Shown here: one piece after another, positions 11,687 to 22,028 of the stretch
How positions within the stretch are numbered: position 1 is the stretch's first letter
How the letters are laid out: every line of letters starts with the position of its first letter
Assembly: GCF_025698545.1 (NCBI RefSeq)
Contig: NC_068570.1
Span: 53,277,924 to 53,341,923, forward strand
From: Gossypium raimondii
Lineage: Eukaryota; Streptophyta; Magnoliopsida; Malvales; Malvaceae
Reading direction: 5' to 3'
DNA length: 64,000 nucleotides
Notes under the pieces: model-generated
Databases searched by the model: none
What the model was told of the DNA's origin: nothing
Seen by the model: only the letters and a program-made list of their open reading frames with translations
Position numbers and translations under genes: made by a program

Positions 11687-12598
11687 TATGAAGCACCGAC
11701 ATGGAGAAAACCACCTCATGCCAGTGTCGTACTAGTATCCGACACAACCGGATACGTACCAGACACACCTCGACGTGTGTCAAAAAAGGGACACTGCTGG
11801 ACTTTCTTTTGGCTTGAATCAGAAATGGAAAAAAAAACCATATACAAAGAGAACTTTAGTAAATCGATAAAAAGGAGAACTTTAGCATTTGATTGTGATA
11901 ACTTATGGGACTTTAACATACTTGTCTTCTTTGGAGCCGTGGTGCAGTTTCCTGGACCTTTGTGTATTCGCTTATATGAAGATGATGATGATGATGGAGA
12001 CTTTGTAGATGAAGTTTTGCAGAGAAGAAAGGCAGAGATAAATGTAAAGGTAATAAATGAGGAAGAAAAAAAAAAGGGGGTAAATGAGTGTCTGGCGTAA
12101 GAAACGAAAAAAAAGTAATTAATGTACTTGTCTAGTTATAATGGGGTAAGAAAGTCCAAAAAATTAAAGTAGTATAAATATAGTGAAAGTAAAGTATAAT
12201 AAAAATATGTGAGGTCTATTATAATAAGAATATATATAATATTTGTCTAGTTAATGTATTTATTAGATTAAAAATTAATTTTAATTATAAATTAATAAAT
12301 ATATGTTTGACCTAAATTTAGATTTGATATGACATGTTTTGTGTAATGAACTTCAAAAATGTATTATTATGTTGTGTCATATTTTATGTAATGATAAGAG
12401 AGCTTAACGGAAAAAATTGATTATATATTTATGAAAAATATCAATATTTTCATTTACATTGACTATTTTAACATAATATATATAAATATTAAAAATATTG
12501 TTATTGTCATATCCTATCCGTGTCCTCACTTTTTAAAAATTAATGTATCGTTATATCCGTATCGTACCCGTATTGCGTGTCCGTGTCCATGCTTCATA
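11687..12598. mobile_element. 912-bp TATGAAGCA-ended DNA element inserted in an older arm
   Basis: Interrupts the right arm of the 7426-12715 element. Flanks are GGCTAACACC (11677-11686) and GGCTGACACC (12599-12608), a 10-bp near-duplication of the uninterrupted sequence seen in the left arm. Ends are TATGAAGCACCGACAT and, reverse-complemented, TATGAAGCATGGACAC. Subterminal regions hold GTATCCGACAC/CCGTGTCC-type motifs. A 141-codon open frame (11675-12100, +) begins in the flank and contains an acidic YEDDDDDGDFVDE stretch; I do not recognise it and doubt it is a gene. Superfamily not settled; the duplication length suits a Mutator-like element. Confidence 0.65.
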
Positions 12599-12953
12599 GG
12601 CTGACACCAACATGCACAGTAAAAAAAGGTCATTTTTGTATAAAATTTTGCATTTGAATTATTTTTTTGTAAACAAATAATTTAATTTGGTTCATTTGAA
12701 AAAAAGAGAGAGCTTTTTTTTATTAGAGTAAAAGAGGATCAAAGAGAGGGTTCTTCCAATAAATGTTATCTTTATATCTCCCTTTTGAAGTTGCGTCCTT
12801 TTTCATGTCTTCTTCAATCACACCCACTTTATTCTTTGCTCATTTAGGGTCTTCTCAAGCCCTAGGCTTTTATCTTTGCTCTATACCTTTCCCATACTCT
12901 CAATCTTCTCATTGTCTTAAGTCTTAACCAAAACACATTTAGTTTTCGAGTTG

Positions 12954-13147
12954 TGGTGTTTATCTTGAGATGCCTTTGGTTAACTAAAGCTGCAAGAGAT
13001 ACCCAAAACACAAGTGATAAGCTCAGTTCCAATTCATTTGATAATCTTGTATCCCTAAATGGAAATGTTATCTTAAGCTTCTTCAAACAAGAGTACTATT
13101 AAACTTGGGATGACAAAAGCTTTGGATATTATTTGGCTATGTGGTAC
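12954..13147 (+). pseudogene. G-type lectin receptor-like kinase pseudogene, 5' fragment
   Basis: Plus-strand frame VVFILRCLWLTKAARDTQNT gives a hydrophobic signal-peptide-like start followed by the beginning of the mannose-binding lectin (B_lectin) domain: SFDNLVSLNGNVILSFFKQE, an in-frame stop, then SFGYYLAMW where family members read YLGIWY. The coding sequence stops at 13147, where the LTR element begins. It resumes, after a loss of part of the lectin domain, at 16523. No convincing start codon remains in this frame. Confidence 0.7.
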
Positions 13148-13774
13148 TGTCATGGGTCGCGGCTCAAAGTCTATGACCATCGCACCAAATACGTCAAATG
13201 AAGGTCTATTGGTTAGATAGGGATCATTTGGCCCACAAGAACTGACCCGATTCAGTAGACTATTGGAAAAGCCTGTCAGATTGAAGCCTGGGTGGCCCAG
13301 TAATGAAGATATAGCAACATAGGCTATTTTTAGTAAATATGGGAATCATATCTTATAGATTTAATTTGATATGATGTATCTTGTAAATCCCATGATTTAA
13401 GAGATATGATTAATCTCATCCGTCGATGTAACTTGATCTTGACCGTCGGTTTTGGGAGAGCTTAACTATAAATAGAAAGCCTCCCCCTCACTTGTAAATC
13501 ACTCCATTGTATTCATTGTTTCATTATTCTTTGTGAATAATAGAATATTGAGAGCATTTACTCAAACACCTCTCGTGTGTTATTTTCTGTGGTTTTCTGT
13601 TGTTCTTTTGTGGCTTCTTTTGGCATAAATTGCTTCTGATATACAAATTGGTGCCTTGAAGGAATTCCAAAGGAATCCTCACTTGTGGTGTTAAGGCTGA
13701 CTTAGGCGAGTTTGGAACGAACAAATTACCTAATGCTACACGGATCACGAGACTAAAGATTTAGCCCCGTGACA
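13148..13774 (+). repeat. Left LTR of the gag-only element
   Basis: It matches 15899-16520 over its length. It includes a probable TATA box in AACTATAAATAGAAAGCC (near 13464-13481) followed by TTGTATTCATTGTTTCATTA and an AATAATAGAA signal-like stretch. Confidence 0.8.
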
Positions 13775-13812
13775 AGTGGCATCAGAGCTATTAGTTGCGA
13801 AGGCACCGTTGA

Positions 13813-15429
13813 GATGTCGAAAGAAGAGTTCGAACAGAGGTGGGCCAGAAAATCATTTCCTTTGAGGGAGATGCTGTTGGCAGTAGAGGAACATGTGGGT
13901 AAACTCGAGGTCCATGGAGGATGTGAATAAGTCACACAATGCGCTTGGTGAACGCATAGATGACTTGTGGGAGCAGTCTAGGGACTTTGTGACCATGTGT
14001 CTCACTTCCAATAGGGATAATGTGCAAGAGTTGCTAGATTTCTAAAGAAAAAAGCTGACGAAGAGAAACAATGCTCTCGAGGCCATGATAATGGCTTTAA
14101 AGAAGGAAATAATGGCCAAGACAATGGCTTTGAACGTAAGAATAGAGGAGCTCGAGGGAGAGTTGGCCATGTGTCGAGTAGCCGTGGGGAAAAGAGTGTC
14201 AACTGCAACACTCAATTGCAATGATGTCTCAAAGTCGAAAGAATTTGTGGGGACAAGGTCTATATGCGATGTGGACAATTTCTTGTGGATGATGGAAAAC
14301 TACTTCCGTGCCAAAGGTATCATAGACGATGCGGTTAAGGTAAATACTGCTTAAATATTTCTTACTGATATTACGCTTTTATGGTTGCGAAGCAGGTCCA
14401 CAGATAAAAGACAAAGTAGGATTAGGACATGACAAGAGTTCCAATGTGAGTTGAAGGGACAATTTTACCTAAAATTTATTGAGAAAGAAGCTCAAGAAAA
14501 GTTATGATGGCTAACGCAACAGGGCATAGTGGAAAGTAAGTTCGAGAGTTCAAGGAACTCATGCTCTAAATTTCAGATATGACCGAGAAAGAGACATTGT
14601 TTTTTTCAAGAATGGATTGAAGCCGTGGGTCAAACAGGAAGTTGAACAAAAAGGTGTCCAAGAGTAGTTGGAAGCCATGACGGTAGCGGAGTCCGTGATT
14701 AAGTTTGGTCTAGGGAAAGACAAGCTTAAGTCTTTCAAGTCCGAAGAAATGAGCGTATGTAAAAAGGATCACAAGGAATATGATGATGGCAAGGGCAACG
14801 ATGACAATGGTGGTAATGGGAAACCACGAGTTGGGAAGAAAAAACCCAACAAAAAGAGGAACAAGTTGAAATGCTTTCTTTGCGACTGTTCACGACTTGA
14901 TTCGAATGCAAGGGGTATCAAAACTAAGGAGGCTGAAAGCAAGAAGAAGCAATTGAAGTGTTTCTTGTGTCATGGTCCGCATAGGTTGCGAAAGTGTCCG
15001 AAGAAGTCTGTTATTGAATGGGACTATGGAGCAGACAATGAGCCCAAGAAGCTTTGTTCGAGTAAGGGAAAATTTGAAGTCAAGAGGGCAAAGAGGAGCA
15101 AAAAGAAGCGAGTAAAGTGCTTCTTGTGTCGTGGTCCGCATGAGTTGAGGAATTGTCCAAAGCAATCCAAGTCAATTGTGGTCAAAGAAAAGACAACATC
15201 GGAGCTTGTTGAGTCATTGGAGGGGCTTCCACACAAGGAAGATATGAGTTTGTCATCGAACTTAAGAGAGAAAGTTACGATGAAAGCAGTGAAGCTCGGA
15301 CTAATGAGACTCAATTCGAGTAAAGCAATGGAGTTGACCGAGTCATTGGCGAGGCTTTTACCCATAGAAGAGGTGAGTTGGGCATTAAATTTAGAGGAAG
15401 TTAGAATTAATAAGGCTCATTTCTGTTGA
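13813..15429 (+). pseudogene. Degenerate gag gene with three zinc-knuckle modules
   Basis: Starts near ATGTCGAAAGAAGAG (13813) and proceeds in broken frames. The 14085-14354 stretch has a coiled-coil-like segment (LNVRIEELEGELAMC) and the retroviral gag core motif DVDNFLWMMENYFRAKGI. The 14668-15429 stretch is 253 codons and basic, with one damaged knuckle (CFLCDCSRLDSN) and two CCHC-like knuckles: CFLCHGPHRLRKC and CFLCRGPHELRNC. These bind nucleic acid in packaging proteins. The knuckle with its Lys-rich linker appears three times, suggesting internal duplication. Stops occur at about 14043 and 14352 and several more lie between 14352 and 14668. No pol domains follow before the right LTR. 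Confidence 0.75.
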
Positions 15430-15898
15430 CACATCGGAGGAGCTACCACCTATGAAAGATGTGAGGTGTGCATCAAACTTCGGGAAAGTGGTGATGCAAG
15501 TTGGATAGTTGACCAGAATAAATGCAACGAAGAAGGTACATTCTCAACATTCTGATAGTGTTTTGTATTCTAACTTGTTGACTTGGCAAGAACGTAGGGG
15601 CCCTTTCAAAGTTCTTAAGCAATGAGGCTAAGAGATTGTGGGCAATTCGAAGCTAAGTATTGTGAATCACGAGGATTCTGTTCGAAGCAAGTTAGAATAT
15701 GGGCAAGAGAGAGACGTGACTTCTTGCAATCGAGATGTACAAGTGAGTGGGACGGTTCAAGTTAATAGGCGACGTAAGCTGAGGCAAAAGTTCTGAAAAA
15801 AGGGAAAAACTAATGCCGTCAAGACGAGACCGAGGCGAATCAAGTTAGAGTCATTCCTAATGCGTAACGAGGGCGTTGCGAGAATGGGTGGGGGAGAA

Positions 15899-16520
15899 TG
15901 TCACGGGTTACAGTTCAAAGCCCGTGACCGTCGTACCAAATGCGTCCAATGGCGGTCTATTGGTTAGATAGGGATCATTAGGCCCACAAAAACTAGCCTG
16001 ATTCAGTAAACTGTTGGAGAAGCCTATCAAATTGAAGCTTGGGTGGCCCAGTAATGAAGATATGACAACATATGCTATTTTTAGCAAATATATGAATCAT
16101 ATCTTATAGATTTAATTTGATATGGTGTATCTTGTAAATCCCAAGATTTAAGGGATAGGATTAATCTCATCCGTCGATGTAACTTGATCTTGACTGTCGG
16201 TTTTGGGGGAGCTCAACTATAAATAGAGAGTTATTCCCTCACTTGTAAATCACTCCATTGTATTCATTGTTTCATATTCTTGAGAGTAATAGAATATTGA
16301 GAGCATTTACTTAAACACTTCTCGTGTGTTATTTTCTGTGGCTTTCTGTTGTTCTTTTATAGCTTCTTTTGGCATAAATTGCTTCTGATATACAAATTGG
16401 TGCCTTGGAAGAATTCTAAAGGAATCTTCACTTGTGGTGTTAAGACTGACTTAGGCGAGTTTGGAATAAACGGATCGCCTAAGGCCGCACGAATTGCGAG
16501 ACGAAAGATCTAGCCCCGTG
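15899..16520 (+). repeat. Right LTR of the gag-only element
   Basis: Copy of the left LTR with scattered substitutions. It ends at CCCCGTG, where the left LTR continues with ACA, so the extreme 3' end is lost or changed. The bases after it (AAATTGGTGCCTTGG) repeat a phrase also found inside the LTR (near 13645 and 16396). Confidence 0.8.
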
Positions 16521-16522
16521 AA

Positions 16523-19022
16523 ATAAATTGGTGCCTTGGGGAAAACGTAGTATTGTGGCAAAGCTTTGATCATCCAACTGATAGTTTTCTGCCTGGGATG
16601 AAATTAGGGGTTAGCCATGGGAGAAACTTCTCACTTACATCTTGGTTCAGTGATTCAATCCCTGCGTCTGGGTCGTTTAGAATGGAATGGGATCCTGCAC
16701 GAAATAAATTAGTAGTTTGACTTAGAGAGAGGATTTTGTGGACAAGTGGTGAAGATTTTGAAAATATTGGCCCCTTGGATCCATTTAATATGAATTATGA
16801 TTTCTCTAATGTTTCTAATCCAAATGAGAAGCATGTTTATTATACCCTTGTAATTAGTTAATACACTCTTGAAGAGCGAAGGAAAAATGGTAGGTTAGTG
16901 TTGCAGGACGATGGGGATTTACAACTTGGAGACATCTATATAATCAATTTACAAATCTGTGATAGTAATAGCACAGAGAATGGTTGTGAGAGATGAGAAG
17001 GACCAAAGTGTCGAAAGAAAGGTGATAAGTATGAATTAAGAACCATATGATATACACATAAAGATTCTTTAAACGACACATTATATGGGAACACCAATCT
17101 TTCCTTGAACGATTGTAAGGACATATGTAGAAAGACTTCAAATGTTTGGGAGTTGAAGCGGAGAAGGACCTTGGTTGTCGATTTCTTTTAGGGCATTATG
17201 AAGAAGGTGTATTGGATGGACTTTCATTTCAACTTATAATTCACAACTGTCCAAGTAAGTTTAATATCGCTTGCTCATGTTCCAATCTTTGAACTTATTT
17301 TGATTCGGTAGTATAGTATAAAGACAATCAAATACATGAATACCTCTCTTGTTGTATACATTGATTGCAGAGTCGGAAAACTTGATATTGATTTTAATCT
17401 CTATGGCAATGGCTCTAATGATCATAGTACTGCTTTCCACTCTGTTTTATTTGAGAAGGCGAAGGCAAATTAGAAAGGAAGGTACTAAAATGGAGGGGAA
17501 TCTCAAATTCTCAATCAATTTATGTTTCAGTAGTATTATTTTTTTTAATGTATAATTCAACTTTGCTTTGAACAGAAGAGTATCTACTTGACTTAATGGC
17601 TTCAGAAGACGCAAGTGACGTATCAGAGCTTCAAACTGGAAACAATGGTCTTAATCTAAACATATATACAGCAGGCTTAATCATGTCTGCTACAAATGGC
17701 TTCTCACCAGATAATTTGCTTGGAAAAGGTGGCTTTTGACCAGTTTTCAAGGTGTTTGCCAATCGCCCCATAAGTGAATTAGTGATAATGATTTCATCAA
17801 TCTGCCTACACTTGAAAACTTGTTAAATCATTAGGGAACATTGAGTGATGGACAAGAAGTTGCAATAAAGAGATTATCAAGCGGATCAAGCCAAGGGCTA
17901 CTGGAGTTCAAAAATGATCTTATACTTATAGCCAAACTGCAAGACACAAACCTTGTGCGGCTCTTAGGCTTTTGCGTTCAAGGAGAAGAGAAGATGCTTG
18001 TCTATGAGTACATGCCTAATAAAAGCTTGGACACTTTTATCTTTGGTCGGTAGTACCAACTCTTTATTATTTCTTCAACTGTCGATGCTAATTTCTATGT
18101 TTACATTGTCTTTTGTTTTTTTTTTTTTCTTACTAACAGATGACTCCAAAATGAAGCTATTAAATTGGGATAAACGTTCTAGCATTATTGAAGGGATAAC
18201 TCAAGGGCTACTTTATCTTCATAAATACTCGAGATTGAGAATAATTTACAGAGATCTGAAGTTGAGTAACATATTGCTTGATGAAAACATGAACCCCAAG
18301 ATATCAGATTTTGGGTTGGCCAAGATATATACAAAACGAATGAAGCTGGATCAAATACGAAACAGATTGTCGGCACATAGTAAGTACACACTTCCTGTTT
18401 CCATGTCTTGTCCAACGAAAGAATATGGTTATTAACTGTACTGTAGATGAATTCATGCAATGGTTACATGTCTCCGGAATATGCAATGGAAGGCATATTC
18501 TCTGAAAAATCTGATGTTTACAGTTTCGGAGTAATGGTTTTGAAAGTTGTCAGTGGTCAGAAAAATAGCAGCCATTTTGAGTTTGATCGTCCACTTAACT
18601 TGGTTGGATACGTAAGTTCATATCATATTCTTGCAGTAGTTAGCATAGACTAAGCTTTACCAATATAAAGCAAACACCAATTTTTTTTTTAACACCATGA
18701 TTGATGTCTGCAGGCATGGGAACTATGGAAACATGGTGGAGCATTAGAATTAATGGATCCGGCTTTAAGTGATTCATGTTTTAAACAATACCAAGTTTTA
18801 AGATGCATTACATTGAGTCTGCTATGCGTGGAAGATAATCCATTGGATAGGCCAACGATGTCTGATGTTATCTCTGTGCTAAATGGAGAGATGCAATTGG
18901 CATTGCCAAAACAGCCTGCATTTTCCACTGGAATAAGGATTGTAGAAACAAATATAGAGAGCAAAGAGGTGGAAATTTACTCATTGAACGGCCTAACCAT
19001 GTCTACCATGGATGGAAGATGA
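16523..19022 (+). pseudogene. G-type lectin receptor-like kinase pseudogene, main part
   Basis: It resumes in the lectin domain (SIVWQSFDHPTDSFLPGMKL, then SFSDSIPASGSF-like sequence). A decayed middle part with many stops follows to about 17260. A membrane segment (LILILISMAMALMIIVLLST) precedes the basic RRRRQIRK, then kinase exons at about 17575-17752, 17833-18051, 18139-18380, 18448-18612 and 18713-19022. The glycine loop reads GKGGF*PVFK, with TGA at 17737-17739 where Gly is expected. The VAIK lysine is present. The catalytic loop is YRDLKLSN, with Tyr replacing His of HRD; DFG is intact (ISDFGLAK). Subdomains VIII-XI follow ([31 protein letters not shown]) to the stop at 19022. The type is that of plant SRLKs such as the CES101 group. 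No working product is expected. Confidence 0.85.
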
Positions 19023-20297
19023 CCAAAAGACTTGTACTCGTGTTAATTTTTATGTTTCGTGTTATATAAGGGCTGGAAATGCTAAGATTATATTTTTTTA
19101 TATTACACCAGTGTAAAAATTAAAGTAGTCTTATGTATTTTCATAATTATTTATATTTTATATAAAATATTAATATGTTTAATAGACTACATGCACATAA
19201 CATAATTGCTGATTGACAATTCTTTCTTATATGGTTATAGGTAGGGGAATAAATCTACGACGTCGTATTGCTTTCTGTACTTTTTTTTCTAAAAAAGTTT
19301 AGATTTTTCTTTATCGACGTAATTGATTATTCTAAAAATGGTTTGCAGCCATCTGATGCGCATCAAGACAGGACCACTTGTTCAAACTTTCAAAAGTAAT
19401 ATCCTCAGCTGTACGACTTTTTTTTCCTGATGAAATCCTTTCCTGTAAGACTTATGATTGGTTAAACGAGCAGTGGTGGTGCCTTTTCTGAAAGTACATC
19501 TGTTACATGTGCGGCAACTAAAGCAAAAGTGAACGCTGTTTTACGACAAATTCCCTAAACTGCTCGGTTCATGAACTCCTTTCTCAGTTTCCCCAATCCC
19601 TAAGTTTCTGCTCACACTTTCCTCATATTTCAGGTGATCAGGTCAGTCTTCCCTAAACGTTCTTAAGATTCCTGTTAGGGTTTATTTTCCCAGTATATAC
19701 ATGTATACTTATCTGCTGTTTTTCCCTTAAATGAAAGAAAATGGGAAGCTTTCTGGGTGTTCTTCATACATCTGGAAACCCTTGCGATGCTAAAGAATAA
19801 ATTTTGATAGAAAAAGATGAAGGTCTCGATTTTAGATTTTATGATGTGGGTCAACTTCTGTTTATCAAAATAATGACCTGTTAGTGATTTTTGATGTTTG
19901 CGTATCTTCCTGGCTAGCATAGTAATTGGTTCAGCTTTGAATATTCCATGCTTCCCCTTTTGTTTTGCTACAATTTAGGGTTAGTAACTGCAAAATAATA
20001 GATTAGGTTGTGTTCCTTTGGTTTTCAATTCAATTTTAGAATTACACTTCATCAGCTTTGTTCATATGACATTCATGAAAATCTTTTGTTTTTGTTTATC
20101 AAGCTTTGAAGATTCCTTAACTTTCCCTTTGTTTTGCTACAATTTTAGTAATAGTACCTGCTGAATAATAGATCAGATTGTATGATTTTTGGTTTTCGAT
20201 TCTATTCTAGAATTACACGTTAAGAGTTATTGCGAATGAACTTGTCTCGGTCTGCATAGTTCTGGGATTTGATTGAGAGTTTGATTTTGATATTAGA
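19023..20297. other. Spacer and 5' leader of the PLAC8-type gene
   Basis: Holds the 3' flank of the dead kinase gene and the promoter and leader of the gene starting at 20298. A possible 5' UTR intron runs from GATCAG|GTCAGTC (about 19642) to TTTGATATTAG just before the ATG; this rests only on the splice-like borders. No open frame of note. Confidence 0.4.
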
Positions 20298-22028
20298 ATG
20301 GCTTCAAGTGATAATGGGAATCTGAAAGAGCAAATTGAGGAATCCAGTGATACTAAAACAACAGGGCAAATTTCTCTTCAAGTTTCATCGTCACAAAAGA
20401 TGCTTCTAAACAGTGAAAACCCTCAAAGAAAGCCATTTATGAACTCTATGTCTCCGCCAAGTAGATTCAAGTTTCTTGACTTTAGCTCTGCATCTGCTAG
20501 TTTCAAGCGTTTTGCCGAAGAAAGAGATGAGGTTTCTCGGTTGGTGGCTTCTTCAAGTGGTCATAGGATACGAGAACGTCTGACTGGGGTTTTTGCTAAA
20601 AAGATTGATTGGGTTTCTCTCATGAAAATGTGTAAGGAATGGATTAGGGACCCTATGAATATGGCCCTTTTTGTATGGATCCTGGCTGTTGCTATCTCGG
20701 GTGCTATTCTGTTCCTTGTCATGACTGGAATGTTGAATAAAGCACTCCCTAAGAAGTCCCAGAGAGATGCCTGGTTCGAAGTCAACAATCAAATTCTCAA
20801 TGCTCTGTTTACTCTCATGTGTTTGTACCATCACCCTAAGCGTTTTTACCATCTTGTACTTCTTTGTAGATGGAAACCAGAAGATGTTTCCCGACTCAGA
20901 AAGGTATACTGTAAGAATGGGACCTATAAGCCCCATGAGTGGGCACATATGATGGTGGTTGTTGTGCTACTTCATATCAACTGTTTTGCTCAGTATGCTC
21001 TTTGTGGTCTGAACTGGGGATACAAGAGATCTGAGCGACCTCCTATTGGTGTTGGGATATGTATGTCATTTGCAATAGGTGCACCAGCATTGGCTGGTCT
21101 TTACACCATTGTTAGCCCTCTTGGGAAGGATTATGTTTCTGAAGTGGACGAGGAAGCACAGGGGGGGATTGATGCTAGTGAAATTAGATTAGAGCAGTCA
21201 AGACGAAAATCATTCGAGAGGAGATATTCATTTGCATCTGGCGAGGGAGAGAGAATTGTTGAAAGCAGACCGCTCTGGAGTGGAGGGATACTAGACATCT
21301 GGGATGACATTTCTCTAGCATATCTTTCTCTTTTTTGTACCTGTTGTGTGTTTGGGTGGAACATGGAGAGGCTCGGTTTCGGGAACATGTATGTACATAT
21401 TGCTACTTTTCTCCTGTTTTGTATGGCTCCTTTCTGGATTTTCAATTTGGCTGCTGTGAATATCGATAATGAGACTGTCAGAGAGGCTCTTGGTTTTACC
21501 GGAATTGTTCTTTGTCTGTTTGGTTTATTGTATGGTGGCTTCTGGAGGATTCAAATGAGGAAGAGATTTAATTTGCCAGCTTACAAGTTTTGTTTCGGTC
21601 ATCCAGCAGTAGCTGATTGCACGCTATGGCTATGCTGTTGTTGGTGTGCCCTTGCTCAGGAAGCACGCACCGGCAATTCTTATGATATTGTAGAAGATAA
21701 GTTCTTAAGAAAGCAAACAAACAATGGTAACGAGGTGCGAATGTCACCTTTACCTCGTGAACAAGGGATTGGACGATTTAGTTCTGACCCTAGTTCTTCG
21801 CCCGGGTACGGTTCTAGCCCAACCACGAGATTTACAACCAATTCTCCAAGTCCCAGAATGATTTCAAAGGAATATTATAGTCCTGACCGACAGCTTTCTA
21901 CAGTGAAAGAAGAGTTTTCTATAGGAGGTAAAGATGAAACTATGATTCCACCTACTCCGTCATCGATGACACAGAGAGAGGAAACACAATCGAGGACATT
22001 GACCAATGAATTGAAATACATTATATAA
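20298..22028 (+). CDS. PLAC8/DUF2985 family membrane protein
   Basis: Intronless 576-codon gene. The N-terminal about 110 residues are hydrophilic and Ser-rich. Hydrophobic segments follow, the first near residues 121-146 (ALFVWILAVAISGAILFLVM), with conserved loops such as PKKSQRDAWFEVNNQILNAL and CLYHHPKRFYHL that fit the DUF2985 region. A Cys-rich PLAC8 core lies near residues 443-455 (LWLCCCWCALAQE), preceded by FNLPAYKFCFGHPAVADC. The C-terminal tail is Ser/Pro-rich. Family members are plant membrane proteins of poorly known role; some PLAC8 proteins affect organ size or metal and calcium transport, but nothing here decides which. The start is the first ATG after an A-rich leader and the frame is intact. 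Strand and spacing tie it to no neighbour. Confidence 0.92.
   Translation: MASSDNGNLKEQIEESSDTKTTGQISLQVSSSQKMLLNSENPQRKPFMNSMSPPSRFKFLDFSSASASFKRFAEERDEVSRLVASSSGHRIRERLTGVFAKKIDWVSLMKMCKEWIRDPMNMALFVWILAVAISGAILFLVMTGMLNKALPKKSQRDAWFEVNNQILNALFTLMCLYHHPKRFYHLVLLCRWKPEDVSRLRKVYCKNGTYKPHEWAHMMVVVVLLHINCFAQYALCGLNWGYKRSERPPIGVGICMSFAIGAPALAGLYTIVSPLGKDYVSEVDEEAQGGIDASEIRLEQSRRKSFERRYSFASGEGERIVESRPLWSGGILDIWDDISLAYLSLFCTCCVFGWNMERLGFGNMYVHIATFLLFCMAPFWIFNLAAVNIDNETVREALGFTGIVLCLFGLLYGGFWRIQMRKRFNLPAYKFCFGHPAVADCTLWLCCCWCALAQEARTGNSYDIVEDKFLRKQTNNGNEVRMSPLPREQGIGRFSSDPSSSPGYGSSPTTRFTTNSPSPRMISKEYYSPDRQLSTVKEEFSIGGKDETMIPPTPSSMTQREETQSRTLTNELKYII

Larger units (their letters stand above)
7426..12715. 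mobile_element. Long-inverted-repeat MULE-like element with nested insertions
   Basis: Left arm (about 7426-8175) and right arm (about 11120-11686 continued at 12599-12715) are diverged reverse complements of each other. Landmarks shared by both are AAAATTTTRTACRAAAATG, the TGCATG..GTGTC segment and the ACACAAC..CTTCTTGTTCTTAAAGCGAC segment. The right arm is broken by a 912-bp insertion (11687-12598). The interior holds a LINE RNase H scrap (8500-8894), a Pack-MULE (9130-10216) and a 610-bp MITE (10493-11102). Arms of over 600 bp suggest a Mutator-like or foldback element. The outer target duplication was not found, so the outer ends are approximate. Confidence 0.6.
13148..16520 (+). mobile_element. 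Gag-only LTR retroelement (TR-GAG-like)
   Basis: About 3.37 kb. The 627-bp left LTR (13148-13774) starts TGTCATGGGT and ends CCCCGTGACA. The right LTR (15899-16520) starts TGTCACGGGT and ends CCCCGTG, lacking the last bases. The primer binding site TGGCATCAGAGC (13777-13788) fits initiator tRNA-Met with one change (TGGTATCAGAGC). A polypurine tract GGGTGGGGGAGAA lies just before 15899. Between the LTRs only gag-like sequence is seen; no protease, reverse transcriptase or integrase. This is the layout described for TR-GAG elements. The LTRs have visible differences and gag has several stops, so the copy is old. No 5-bp target duplication was found: GGTAC lies on the left, but the right flank starts AAATA. 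Confidence 0.8.

Noticed and set aside
11675..12100. 141-codon open frame with acidic YEDDDDDGDFVDE stretch
   Set aside because: Starts in the flanking arm, spans the transposon end and shows no domain I recognise.
12700..13147. Intact start of the lectin kinase gene
   Set aside because: The lectin frame lacks a convincing start codon and has an in-frame stop before the LTR; it is a pseudogene fragment.
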